From: Haloarcula taiwanensis
GTDB taxonomy: Archaea; Halobacteriota; Halobacteria; Halobacteriales; Haloarculaceae
Direction: 5' to 3'
DNA: 64,000 bases
Assembly (NCBI GenBank): GCA_002844335.1
Contig: CP019154.1
Location: 744,001 to 808,000, forward strand
The translations under genes were made by a program, and so were the position numbers. Below, piece by piece: positions 35,416 through 44,027 of this stretch. The notes beneath the pieces were generated by a model. It worked only from the letters and a program-made list of their open reading frames with translations. It was not told the DNA's origin and ran no database searches. Each line of letters starts with the position of its first letter. Position 1 is the stretch's first letter.

Positions 35416-36164
35416 CGGTCGTCCTCAAACTCGGGGGGAGTGTCATCACACAAAAAGACGAGCCCGAGACGGTCGACCGGGCCGCCCTGTCGGACGCGGT
35501 GTCTGCCATCGCCGAGTCGGCGGTCGGCGACGACATCGTCGTCGTTCACGGCGGCGGGAGCTTCGGTCACCATCACGCCGCCGAATACGGCGTCAGCACG
35601 ACCGAAGGGACCCACGACGGTGACGGTGTCCGGGCTATCCACGGGGCGATGTGTCGGCTCAACGCCGCTGTCGTTGAAGCACTCACTGACGCGGGTGTGC
35701 CGGCGGTTCCGGTCCACCCGTTCTCGGCGGCCGCACGCGACGCCGACGGCGGCCTCTCCCTGCCGACGGCACAGGTCACGACGCTTCTCGGTGAGGGGTT
35801 CGTCCCGGTTCTCCACGGTGACCTCGTCGCACACGCCGGTGCGGGCGCGACGGTCCTGAGCGGCGACGAACTGGTCGTCGAACTCGCGCCGGCCGTCAAC
35901 GCCGACCGCGTCGGCGTCTGCTCGACTGTTTCCGGCGTTCTCGATGACGACGGGACAGTCATCGACCGTATCGAGACGTTCGAGGCCGTCGCATCGGCAC
36001 TGGGCGAGAGCGAGGCGACGGACGTGTCGGGTGGGATGGCCGGCAAAGTACGTGCGCTGCTTGCGCTCTCCGCCCCTGCCCTCGTGTTCGGTCCCGATGC
36101 GTTGCCGGCCTTTCTCGCCGGCGAGAGTCCGGGGACGACCATTGCTGGTGGAGACGCCGACTGA
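35412..36164 (+). CDS. ipk: Isopentenyl phosphate kinase
   Basis: A 250-residue amino acid kinase-fold enzyme that converts isopentenyl phosphate to IPP. The start TVVLKLGGSVITQKDEPE has the catalytic Lys and Gly loop. VVVHGGGSFGHHHAAEYGV contains the His that marks IPK among related kinases. VSGGMAGKVRALL is the C-terminal nucleotide region. It completes the archaeal alternative mevalonate route, upstream of the prenyl diphosphate synthase at 39459. Confidence 0.95.
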   Translation: MTVVLKLGGSVITQKDEPETVDRAALSDAVSAIAESAVGDDIVVVHGGGSFGHHHAAEYGVSTTEGTHDGDGVRAIHGAMCRLNAAVVEALTDAGVPAVPVHPFSAAARDADGGLSLPTAQVTTLLGEGFVPVLHGDLVAHAGAGATVLSGDELVVELAPAVNADRVGVCSTVSGVLDDDGTVIDRIETFEAVASALGESEATDVSGGMAGKVRALLALSAPALVFGPDALPAFLAGESPGTTIAGGDAD

Positions 36165-36264
36165 CTTGTCGTCAACAGCCCCGTCCCAGGGCACGCTGTA
36201 GTCGATGTCGACCCAAGACTTGCTGCTGAAGCGGTATCACTGCTTGACTTCGGCAGACTGGTAG

Positions 36265-36272
36265 CTTAAATA
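36265..36272 (+). promoter_or_regulatory. TATA-like element upstream of the acidic membrane protein
   Basis: CTTAAATA lies ~57 bp before the ATG at 36326, giving a short leader of about 30 nt. The region 36165-36325 is otherwise AT-rich without a coding frame. Confidence 0.45.
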
Positions 36273-36325
36273 TCACTTCAGCAACTGTCGTAACATATTT
36301 GTCCTCTGTTAGCAATTATGCGACT

Positions 36326-37843
36326 ATGTCTGCAGTAGGTCTGACCGACGTCTATCGATACGGAACGAGGTTTCTTGGGACATTGCTTGTCGTCGCCGGC
36401 GTCGGTGGCGGCCTCATCGCTGCAGGGTACGTGTTGATACAGAACGGCTCGCTCCGCTCACTTTCGGGGACCGCGGGCTATCGTGCGGTACTCGGCATTG
36501 TCGTCGGTGCGCTCGGTGGGCTCCTGTTGCTCTCCGGCTTGCTTGGCCTGACTCACAAGCTCATCGCCGACGCGACGATGGCGGGTACGCTCGCGGCACA
36601 GACAGCACAGCGTGATGCGGGCGATGTGCCAGCTGCCAGTTCCTCAGCGAGCGACCAGACAGCGACTGGCACTGTCGAAGGTAACGCTGCGCCCGCTACC
36701 GAATCGACTTCGAAGTCCGACGAGCCCACGCCGGAGCCGGCTGAGTCTGATCCGGCGGTTTCACAGAGCACCGGTCCGGCTGCTGCCCCGACGGCTGTCG
36801 AGCCGGCGACTGACCAGTCCGAAGTGTCGGAACCGGTCGCTGACTCCGAGCCAAACGCCGACCCAGCCGGTGAATCGGGAATCCACGCGCCCGAACAGCA
36901 CCACTCCGACCAGTCTGACACAGCAGCGCCGTCTGCTACGTCCGAGACTGCGGCGACCGGGACTGATGACACTGCGGTGTCGGCGGCCGACGAGAATCCG
37001 CCGGCGGATGCTGACTCGGTGACGGCCGCTGAGCCGGTGGCAGACGATGTGCCGGCGACAGATACGGACCGTCGTGATGCCGATGACACTCCGGAACCAC
37101 CGTCGGCCGACGAGACGATGGCCCCGGCGACAGATGGAGAGACAGCCCCGGCAGCGCAGGATGACCAGATATCGGAGCCACAGCCAGCTGAAAACGCTGC
37201 CGGACCAGAATCTCAGACAGTGGACGACACCACTGCGGAGCCATCTCCGGCGGAGTTCCCCGACGATTCGGACCCGGTCGCACCTCAGTCCGAACCCAGC
37301 GAGCAGTCGGACCGTGATTTGCTCGCTGAGGACGCCACCGAAGAACCCGAACCGAGTACGGAACCACAGGAATGGACGCCGCCGGACCCTGCGGAGTTCG
37401 ACACGCAGAGCGAGGACCCCGCGGCGGCTGACGACTGGGAAGGGGACGAGCCAGCACCGGCCGACGACTGGGAAGGGGACGAGCCAGCACCGGCCGACGA
37501 CTGGGAAACTGAACCCGAAGCCGATACCGAACCCACTGGCGTCGACTCAGCCGGTGCTGACGAAGCGGATCAGCACGACGCCGTGACTCGAGACACCCGA
37601 CTACTCGATGAAGCTGGTGAGACGGACACGTCCGGTGGCCCACGGACGACGGACGACCTGTTCGGTGGCGCTGATACCGAACACTCTGGAACCGACGCTG
37701 ACGAGAGCGTGCAGGGCGAGTCGAAGTCACAGGACACAGAGACGACCGCTGATGATGACTCGACGCTCGCGGACGACGGTGTCACTGGCTTCGATGTCTC
37801 CGGTGATGACGACCCGCTCTCGGACCCCTTAGACGACGAGTAG
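36326..37843 (+). CDS. Membrane-anchored protein with long acidic low-complexity tail
   Basis: A 505-residue protein. The N-terminal ~90 residues carry two hydrophobic helices (FLGTLLVVAGVGGGLIAAGY and AVLGIVVGALGGLLLLSGLL). The remaining ~410 residues are a disordered tail rich in Asp, Glu, Ser, Thr, Pro and Ala. Within the tail an 11-residue unit DDWEGDEPAPA is repeated twice and partly a third time. No enzyme motif is seen. An upstream in-frame TTG (36299) is less likely than ATG 36326. The tail may act as a spacer or an acidic surface at the membrane. Its place between ipk and the RNase J gene gives no clear clue. Confidence 0.7.
   Translation: MSAVGLTDVYRYGTRFLGTLLVVAGVGGGLIAAGYVLIQNGSLRSLSGTAGYRAVLGIVVGALGGLLLLSGLLGLTHKLIADATMAGTLAAQTAQRDAGDVPAASSSASDQTATGTVEGNAAPATESTSKSDEPTPEPAESDPAVSQSTGPAAAPTAVEPATDQSEVSEPVADSEPNADPAGESGIHAPEQHHSDQSDTAAPSATSETAATGTDDTAVSAADENPPADADSVTAAEPVADDVPATDTDRRDADDTPEPPSADETMAPATDGETAPAAQDDQISEPQPAENAAGPESQTVDDTTAEPSPAEFPDDSDPVAPQSEPSEQSDRDLLAEDATEEPEPSTEPQEWTPPDPAEFDTQSEDPAAADDWEGDEPAPADDWEGDEPAPADDWETEPEADTEPTGVDSAGADEADQHDAVTRDTRLLDEAGETDTSGGPRTTDDLFGGADTEHSGTDADESVQGESKSQDTETTADDDSTLADDGVTGFDVSGDDDPLSDPLDDE
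37430..37507. repeat. 33-bp tandem repeat in the acidic tail
   Basis: Two perfect 33-bp copies (37430-37462 and 37463-37495) are followed by a 12-bp partial copy (37496-37507). Each copy encodes DDWEGDEPAPA, so changes in copy number keep the frame. Confidence 0.9.
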
Positions 37844-38107
37844 CGACGAACCCACACCGTTTTAAGAAGCGCCGTTGTAGACCGACGTAACCGAGCGCAC
37901 GGCCGCCCGTGGACTGCGGTTCGGCGGCCGGCAGACGGCGGATGTAAGTTGCGGGACGGAAGTCCCTCCCACTGCGGTTGCACAGGCTACGGGCGTACCC
38001 GACTGGCCTGGAGCGCCGACGCGGACGAAGTCGCCTACATTGCAGATACCGTCGTTGCCGTGCCCCACCGGATGCCCGCGGCCGGCTTTCCACTCGGAGC
38101 TACAACC

Positions 38108-39454
38108 ATGGAAGTCGAAATTGCGACAATTGGCGGTTACGAGGCTGTAGGCCGACAGATGACGGCCGTCCGTGCAGGGGACGACGTCGTCATCTTCGAC
38201 ATGGGCCTGAACCTCTCGAAGGTACTGATTCACGACAACGTCGAGACGGAACGGATGCACTCGCTGGACCTCATCGACATGGGTGCCATCCCGGACGACC
38301 GGGTCATGTCCGACCTGGAGGGCGACGTGAAGGCTATCGTGCCGACACACGGTCACCTCGACCACATCGGCGCGATATCCAAGCTCGCCCACCGCTACGA
38401 CGCACCTATCGTCGCGACGCCGTTTACTATCGAACTCGTCAAACAGCAGATCAAGAGCGAGGAGAAGTTTGGCGTCCAGAACGACCTCGTCAAGATGGAC
38501 GCCGGCGAGACGATGTCCATCGGCGAGCGCAACGAGCTTGAGTTTGTCAACGTCACTCACTCCATCATCGACGCCATCAACCCAGTCCTCCACACGCCGG
38601 AGGGTGCGGTCGTCTACGGACTTGACAAGCGGATGGACCACACGCCGGTCATCGGCGACCCGATCGACATGAAGCGGTTCCGAGAGATCGGCCGCGAAGG
38701 CGAGGGCGTCCTCTGTTACATCGAGGACTGTACGAACGCGGGCAAAAAGGGCCGCACGCCTTCCGAGTCCGTCGCGCGTCGCCACCTCAAGGACGTGATG
38801 GACAGCGTCGCCGACTACGACGGCGGCATCGTCGCGACGACGTTCTCCTCGCACATCGCCCGCGTGAAGAGCCTCGTCGAGTTCGCCGACGACATCGGAC
38901 GCCAGCCGGTGCTGCTGGGCCGCTCGATGGAGAAGTACTCCGGGACAGCGGAGCGACTGGACTTCGTCGACTTCCCGGAGGACCTCGGGATGTACGGCCA
39001 CCGCAAGTCCGTCGACCGGACGTTCAAGCGCATCATGAACGAGGGCAAGGAGAACTTCCTCCCCATCGTCACCGGCCATCAGGGCGAACCGCGCGCGATG
39101 CTCACACGCATGGGCCGGGGCGAGACGCCCTACGAGCTAGACGACGGCGACAAGGTCCTGTTCTCGGCCCGGGTCATCCCGGAGCCGACCAACGAGGGCC
39201 AGCGCTACCAGTCCGAGAAGCTCCTGGGCATGCAGGGCGCACGCATATACGACGATATCCACGTCTCGGGCCACCTCCGCGAGGAAGGCCACTACGAGAT
39301 GATCGACGCGCTCCAGCCGAAGAACATCATCCCGGCCCACCAGAGCCTCGAAGGGTTCGCACCGTACGTCGACCTCGCGGAAGACATGGGCTACAAAGCC
39401 GGACGGGACCTCCACATCACCCGCAACGGCAACATGATCAAGCTCACCGAGTAA
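38108..39454 (+). CDS. rnj: RNase J-type ribonuclease (beta-CASP metallo-beta-lactamase)
   Basis: A 448-residue 5'-3' exoribonuclease. The metal site [10 protein letters not shown] is near residue 80, the later metal-binding His residues are in [10 protein letters not shown] and around residue 390 (IIPAHQS), and the beta-CASP region spans the middle. The start [20 protein letters not shown] matches archaeal RNase J. An in-frame extension from ~37949 has a Cys/His-rich unlike-protein start and is rejected. A TATA-like TTTTAAGA near 37859 leaves a ~220-nt leader. Confidence 0.92.
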   Translation: MEVEIATIGGYEAVGRQMTAVRAGDDVVIFDMGLNLSKVLIHDNVETERMHSLDLIDMGAIPDDRVMSDLEGDVKAIVPTHGHLDHIGAISKLAHRYDAPIVATPFTIELVKQQIKSEEKFGVQNDLVKMDAGETMSIGERNELEFVNVTHSIIDAINPVLHTPEGAVVYGLDKRMDHTPVIGDPIDMKRFREIGREGEGVLCYIEDCTNAGKKGRTPSESVARRHLKDVMDSVADYDGGIVATTFSSHIARVKSLVEFADDIGRQPVLLGRSMEKYSGTAERLDFVDFPEDLGMYGHRKSVDRTFKRIMNEGKENFLPIVTGHQGEPRAMLTRMGRGETPYELDDGDKVLFSARVIPEPTNEGQRYQSEKLLGMQGARIYDDIHVSGHLREEGHYEMIDALQPKNIIPAHQSLEGFAPYVDLAEDMGYKAGRDLHITRNGNMIKLTE

Positions 39455-39458
39455 ATCG

Positions 39459-40499
39459 ATGTCCGAACGCCATCAGCAGGTCGAAGACGCGATTGTCGCC
39501 CGACGAGACCGGGTCAACGACGCTCTCCCGGAGGACCTCCCGGTGCAGAAACCGGACCACCTCTACGAGGCGTCGCGGTACCTGCTGGACGCGGGCGGGA
39601 AACGGCTCCGCCCGACGGTCCTGCTGCTGGTCGCGGAGTCGCTGCTCGACGTCGACCCGCTGACGGCAGCCTACCGTGACTTCCCGACGCTCGAAGGCGG
39701 GCGGGCCGACGTGATGTCGGCCGCCCTCGCTATCGAGGTCATCCAGACGTTCACGCTCATCCACGACGACATCATGGACGACGACGCGCTCCGGCGCGGG
39801 GTGCCCGCCGTCCACAAGGAGTACGACCTCTCGACGGCGATTCTCGCCGGCGACACGCTGTACTCGAAGGCGTTCGAGTTCCTGCTCGATACGGGCGCGG
39901 CCCCCGAGCGGACCGTCGCCGCGAACAAGCGGCTCGCGACGACGTGTACCCGCATCTGCGAGGGCCAGTCGCTCGACATCGAGTTCGAGCAACGCGACGT
40001 GGTCACGCCCGAGGAGTACCTGGAGATGGTCGAACTCAAGACGGCCGTGCTGTACGGCGCGGCCGCCTCGATTCCGGCCACGCTGCTGGGGGCCGACGAG
40101 GAGACTGTCGACGCCCTGTACAACTACGGGCTCGACGTGGGGCGGGCGTTCCAGATTCAGGACGACCTGCTGGACCTGACGACCCCCTCGGAGAAGCTCG
40201 GCAAGCAGCGGGGCTCTGACCTCGTCGAGAACAAGCAGACGCTCGTGACGCTGCACGCCCGCCAGCAGGGCGTCGACGTCGGCGAACTCATCGACACGGA
40301 CTCCGTCGAGGCGGTCTCGGAGGCCGAAATCGACGCCGCCGTCGAGCGCCTGCGGGAGGTGGGCTCCATCGAGTACGCCCGCCAGACCGGGCAGGACCTC
40401 ATCGCGAGCGGGAAGCAGAACCTCGAAGTCCTGCCGGACAACGAGGCCCGCTCCCTGCTCGAAGGCATCGCCAACTACCTCGTCGAGCGCGACTACTGA
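39459..40499 (+). CDS. idsA: Geranylgeranyl/farnesyl diphosphate synthase
   Basis: A 346-residue all-alpha prenyl transferase that builds C15/C20 chains for archaeal lipids and carotenoids. The first Asp-rich motif DDIMDDD is near residue 102 and the second QDDLLDLT near 232; the allylic-binding LDAGGKRLRP is near residue 43. It starts 4 bp after the RNase J stop. Short-chain family; the exact chain length depends on residues before the first motif and is not decided here. Confidence 0.94.
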   Translation: MSERHQQVEDAIVARRDRVNDALPEDLPVQKPDHLYEASRYLLDAGGKRLRPTVLLLVAESLLDVDPLTAAYRDFPTLEGGRADVMSAALAIEVIQTFTLIHDDIMDDDALRRGVPAVHKEYDLSTAILAGDTLYSKAFEFLLDTGAAPERTVAANKRLATTCTRICEGQSLDIEFEQRDVVTPEEYLEMVELKTAVLYGAAASIPATLLGADEETVDALYNYGLDVGRAFQIQDDLLDLTTPSEKLGKQRGSDLVENKQTLVTLHARQQGVDVGELIDTDSVEAVSEAEIDAAVERLREVGSIEYARQTGQDLIASGKQNLEVLPDNEARSLLEGIANYLVERDY

Positions 40500-40593
40500 G
40501 GGCCTTCACTGGCCCGTTCTCCGGTCCGGTCGTCTACCCGACCTCGATAGCTGCTGGTCAGCAACTAAGACGCGTCGCTCCCTAGCGACGCCC

Positions 40594-41523
40594 GTGACTC
40601 GATTCGTCCTCTACGGCGGCAAGGGCGGCGTCGGCAAGACGACGGTGGCGGCGGCGACCGGCCACCGGTTGGCAGCGGCGGGCCACGAGACGCTCGTCGT
40701 TTCGACAGACCCCGCACACTCGCTTGGCGACGCCGTCGAGGCCGAGGTCAGCGGCGACCCGACGGAAATCCGGCCGGGGCTGTGGGGCGTCGAGGTGGAC
40801 CCACAGACCGGCATCGACCGCTACCGCTCGCTGTTCGAGGCGCTGGCGGCGGAGTTCTCCGACGCCGGCATCCGGATGGACGAGGACGAGGTCGCGGAGC
40901 TGTTCACCTCCGGCGTGATGCCCGGCAGCGACGAACTGGCGGCCATCGAGGGCATGGCGACGTACGTCGAGAGCGACCGCTGGGACCGCGTGGTGTTCGA
41001 CACCGCGCCGACCGGCCACACGCTCCGCCTGCTGGACCTCCCGTCGGTGCTCGACCGCGGCGTGGCGACGGCGATGGACCTCCGCGACCAGGTCCGTCGA
41101 AAGGTCAACACCGCCCGGACGATGATGTTCGGCCCGATGGCGCGTCGCCGCGACGACGGCCCGGACGACTTCACGGCGATGCGTGAGCGGATGGAGCGGG
41201 TCGGCACAGTGTTGCGGGACCCCGACCGGACCGCGTTCCGCGTCGTCACCATCCCCGAGACGATGGCCGTCCGCGAATCCGAGCGGCTGGTCGAGCGACT
41301 CCGCGAGTTCGAGGTCCCGGTGACGACGCTCGTGGTGAACAAGGTCATCGAGGACGCCGGCGACTGCGAGCGCTGTCGGGGCAAGCAAGCAGTACAGGAC
41401 GAGGCCATCGAACAACTGCGGACGTCGCTGTCGGACCTGGACCTGTGGACGGTTCCCGACCAGTCCGGCGAGGTGACCGGGGTTGAGGCGCTGGAGAAGA
41501 TAGGGGCGCATATAGCTGGGTAA
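40594..41523 (+). CDS. ArsA/Get3-type ATPase
   Basis: A 309-residue deviant Walker A ATPase. The P-loop YGGKGGVGKTTVAAATG is at the N-terminus, followed by VSTDPAHSLGDA (A-loop/switch I) and FDTAPTGHTLRLLDLP (switch II). CERCRGKQ near residue 267 is the CxxC zinc motif that joins Get3 dimers. Archaeal Get3-like proteins may target tail-anchored membrane proteins; arsenite pump function is less likely with no arsB nearby. The GTG at 40594 is the start. Confidence 0.9.
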   Translation: MTRFVLYGGKGGVGKTTVAAATGHRLAAAGHETLVVSTDPAHSLGDAVEAEVSGDPTEIRPGLWGVEVDPQTGIDRYRSLFEALAAEFSDAGIRMDEDEVAELFTSGVMPGSDELAAIEGMATYVESDRWDRVVFDTAPTGHTLRLLDLPSVLDRGVATAMDLRDQVRRKVNTARTMMFGPMARRRDDGPDDFTAMRERMERVGTVLRDPDRTAFRVVTIPETMAVRESERLVERLREFEVPVTTLVVNKVIEDAGDCERCRGKQAVQDEAIEQLRTSLSDLDLWTVPDQSGEVTGVEALEKIGAHIAG

Positions 41524-41549
41524 AAGAAACGATGGGTGGAGACGAGCAT

Positions 41550-41568
41550 CCGCCGGCGAAGCCGGCGG
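41550..41568. terminator. Inverted repeat after the Get3-like ATPase gene
   Basis: CCGCCGGC (41550-41557) and GCCGGCGG (41561-41568) form an 8-bp GC stem with a GAA loop. T-tracts (CTTTTTCG, CGTTTTTCG) follow 30-60 bp later, together resembling an archaeal terminator region. Confidence 0.5.
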
Positions 41569-41625
41569 TTCACGGGCCCGAACAGCGTGGGGGCTCCGCT
41601 TTTTCGCCCACGTTTTTCGAGGAGC

Positions 41626-41648
41626 GGTTCGCGCGGTCAGCGCGAACC
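41626..41648. repeat. Second inverted repeat before gltX
   Basis: GGTTCGCGC (41626-41634) and GCGCGAACC (41640-41648) form a 9-bp stem with a GGTCA loop, ~58 bp before the gltX start. It may be a terminator or an mRNA leader hairpin. Confidence 0.45.
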
Positions 41649-41706
41649 CGACGCTGAAAAAGGTGGTCCGACGGCGTTTTGACCCTCCCAGTCGCAGGTC
41701 CCGGTA

Positions 41707-43446
41707 ATGGACGACGAGCTGCGAGACCGAATCACGGAGGCGGCGGAGACGAACGCCCTCCTCAACGCGGTCAAACACGATAGCGAGGCACAGGTCGGCG
41801 CAATAATGGGCCCGCTCATGGGCGAGAACCCCGAGTTCCGCGAGTACGGCGACGAGATTCCGGGCGTCATCGCTCCGGTCGTCGAGCGGGTCAACGGCAT
41901 GGACGCCGACGAGCGCCGCGAGCGACTGGCCGAACTCGCCCCCGCGAAGCTCGAAGAACTGGAAGCCGAAGACGAGGGTGAGGACCACCCGCTGCCGGAC
42001 CTGCCCAACACAGAGGAGTACGACACCGTGCGGATGCGGGTCGCGCCCAACCCTAACGGCCCGTGGCACATCGGCCACGCGCGGATGGCCGCCGTCGTCG
42101 GGACGTACAAGAAGCGCTACGACGGGGAGTTCATCTGCCGCTTCGACGACACCGACCCCGAGACCAAGCGGCCGGATCTGGACGCCTACGACGCGATACT
42201 GGACGCAATCGACTATCTGGGCTTCGAGCCCGACGATGTGGTGAACGCCAGCGACCGCGTCGAGACGTACTACGAGCACGCTCGCGACCTCATCGAGTTG
42301 GGCGGGGCCTACACCTGCTCGTGTCCCCAGGGTGAGTTCTCCGACCTGAAAAACAGCGGCGAGGCCTGTCCTCACCGCGAGAAGGACGCCGAGACCACCC
42401 GCGAGGAGTTCGAGGCGATGGTCGACGGCGAGTACGAGAGCGGCGAGATGGTCCTGCGGGTCCGCACCGACATCACCCACAAGAACCCGGCGCTCCGGGA
42501 TTTCGTGGCCTTCCGGATGATCGACACACCACATCCACGCGAGGCGGCCGAAGAGTACCGCTGCTGGCCGATGCTGGACTTCCAGAGCGGGCTGGACGAC
42601 CATCTGCTCGGCGTGACCCACATCATCCGCGGCATCGACCTCCAGGACTCCGCGAAGCGCCAGCAGTTCGTCTACGACTACTTCGGCTGGGAGTACCCCG
42701 AGGTCATCCACTGGGGCCACGTCCAGGTCGATGCCTACGACGTGCCGCTGTCCACGTCGAGCATCGCTGAACTCATCGCGGACGGCGACCTCGCGGGCTG
42801 GGACGACCCCCGCGCGCCGACCGTCGCCAGCCTCGAACGCCGGGGCATCCGCGGCGAGGCCGTCGTCGACGCGATGATTCAACTGGGCACGTCCACCTCG
42901 AATGTCGACCTCGCGATGTCCTCCATCTACTCGAACAACCGCGACCTTGTCGACGACGCCTCGGACCGGGCGTTCTTCGTCCGGGACGACGAGGCTCACG
43001 GCGGCCTCGTTGAGCGCCAGGTCGTCGGCGGTCCCGAGGCCGGTGAACCGCCGCTCCACCCCGACTTCGAGGAGCGTGGCCGCCGCGAGATTCCGGTGAC
43101 CAGTGGTGTTGCCGTCGAAGGCGACGACTTGCCGGGACACGGCGAACGGGTCTGGCTCAAGGGATACGGCTGCGTGCGCCACACTCGTGACGCCTTCGAG
43201 TACACCGGCGACGACATTGACGCGGTCCGCGAGGAGGGCGTCGACGTGATTCACTGGGCACCGGCCGACGGCCCACGCCTCCGCCTCCGGACAATGGACG
43301 GCGACGTGTCAGGTGTGGCGGAACCCGGCCTGCTCGATTACGACGCCGACGAGGTCGTCCAGTTCGAACGTATCGGGTTCGCCCGCCTCGACGAGGTCGC
43401 GGACGACCCGGACGCGGAGTCCGTCGCGTACTTCGCACATCCCTGA
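41707..43446 (+). CDS. gltX: Glutamyl-tRNA synthetase (archaeal type)
   Basis: A 579-residue class I enzyme that charges tRNA-Glu and probably tRNA-Gln. The N-terminal ~100 residues are helical (archaeal extension). The HIGH signature is in RVAPNPNGPWHIGHARMAA near residue 112. The KMSKS-like loop region reads VPLSTSSI near residue 352. The C-terminal beta-barrel anticodon-binding region follows. Archaea make Gln-tRNA by the amidotransferase route, for which this non-discriminating enzyme supplies Glu-tRNA-Gln. Confidence 0.95.
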   Translation: MDDELRDRITEAAETNALLNAVKHDSEAQVGAIMGPLMGENPEFREYGDEIPGVIAPVVERVNGMDADERRERLAELAPAKLEELEAEDEGEDHPLPDLPNTEEYDTVRMRVAPNPNGPWHIGHARMAAVVGTYKKRYDGEFICRFDDTDPETKRPDLDAYDAILDAIDYLGFEPDDVVNASDRVETYYEHARDLIELGGAYTCSCPQGEFSDLKNSGEACPHREKDAETTREEFEAMVDGEYESGEMVLRVRTDITHKNPALRDFVAFRMIDTPHPREAAEEYRCWPMLDFQSGLDDHLLGVTHIIRGIDLQDSAKRQQFVYDYFGWEYPEVIHWGHVQVDAYDVPLSTSSIAELIADGDLAGWDDPRAPTVASLERRGIRGEAVVDAMIQLGTSTSNVDLAMSSIYSNNRDLVDDASDRAFFVRDDEAHGGLVERQVVGGPEAGEPPLHPDFEERGRREIPVTSGVAVEGDDLPGHGERVWLKGYGCVRHTRDAFEYTGDDIDAVREEGVDVIHWAPADGPRLRLRTMDGDVSGVAEPGLLDYDADEVVQFERIGFARLDEVADDPDAESVAYFAHP

Positions 43447-43601
43447 CACGCGCGAGTCGCCGGTCCCGCTGGCCTGACTCCGGCCTCTGTACCGTAACGG
43501 TTCGCTTACGTTCTAGCTGTTGTGTGTTATCATTTATCAAAATTAGTAAGATTTTTTACGAACCACAACACTAGTGTCAAATGGATACGAGGTGATGGCC
43601 A

Positions 43602-43973
43602 ATGGCCCTGCCAACGACCACACCGAGTTCCTGGATGCGCAGCTTTGACCTTCCGTCCCGCTTGTTCGAAACAGGTAGCGACGACTACGAACTGTACGAA
43701 GAGGACGACGAGTTCGTCCTCAACGTCGAACTCCCGGGTTTCGACGTCGGGGACATCGACGTCTCCTGGGACGACGGCATGCTGAACATCGCTGCCGAGC
43801 GCGAGGACGAACAGCGAGGCGAGCGTCGGACGTACCACCGACGCTTCCGGTTCCCGAAGCGCATTGACGACGAGGGTATCGCTGCGAACTACACGAACGG
43901 TATCCTCGAAGTGCGTCTGCCTGTCGAGGCAGGCGCGACGGCCCGCGGCAAGCAGATAGAGGTCGAAGGCTAA
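43602..43973 (+). CDS. Hsp20/alpha-crystallin family small heat-shock protein
   Basis: A 123-residue holdase chaperone. The alpha-crystallin domain covers ~residues 28-115: YEEDDEFVLNVELPGFDVGD, then NIAAEREDEQRG, and the hallmark ANYTNGILEVRLPV near the end. The C-terminal tail lacks a clear I-x-I motif. The upstream region 43500-43600 is AT-rich with several TATA-like stretches (CATTTATCAA at 43531, TTTTTTACG near 43552), fitting strong, inducible transcription. Cdc48 follows, so the two may share a proteostasis role. Confidence 0.92.
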   Translation: MALPTTTPSSWMRSFDLPSRLFETGSDDYELYEEDDEFVLNVELPGFDVGDIDVSWDDGMLNIAAEREDEQRGERRTYHRRFRFPKRIDDEGIAANYTNGILEVRLPVEAGATARGKQIEVEG

Positions 43974-44027
43974 CCGTCGGGCCACAGGCGTACCGCTCGA
44001 TAACCGAGTTTTTTTGTTCCACTACCG

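Noticed and set aside
37430..37507. Possible CRISPR-like array
   Set aside because: The 33-bp copies are directly adjacent without spacers and encode an in-frame peptide repeat.
37285..37536. Gly/Ser-rich minus-strand frame with repeats
   Set aside because: It is the mirror of the acidic DNA repeat in the plus-strand gene.
37949..38107. N-terminal extension of RNase J with Cys/His-rich start
   Set aside because: Archaeal RNase J begins at the [10 protein letters not shown] segment; the extension has no family match and starts with TTG.
40582..43254. An 890-codon minus-strand open frame across the Get3-like ATPase and gltX genes
   Set aside because: Both plus-strand genes have full family motifs; the mirror frame has no domain and spans a non-coding gap.
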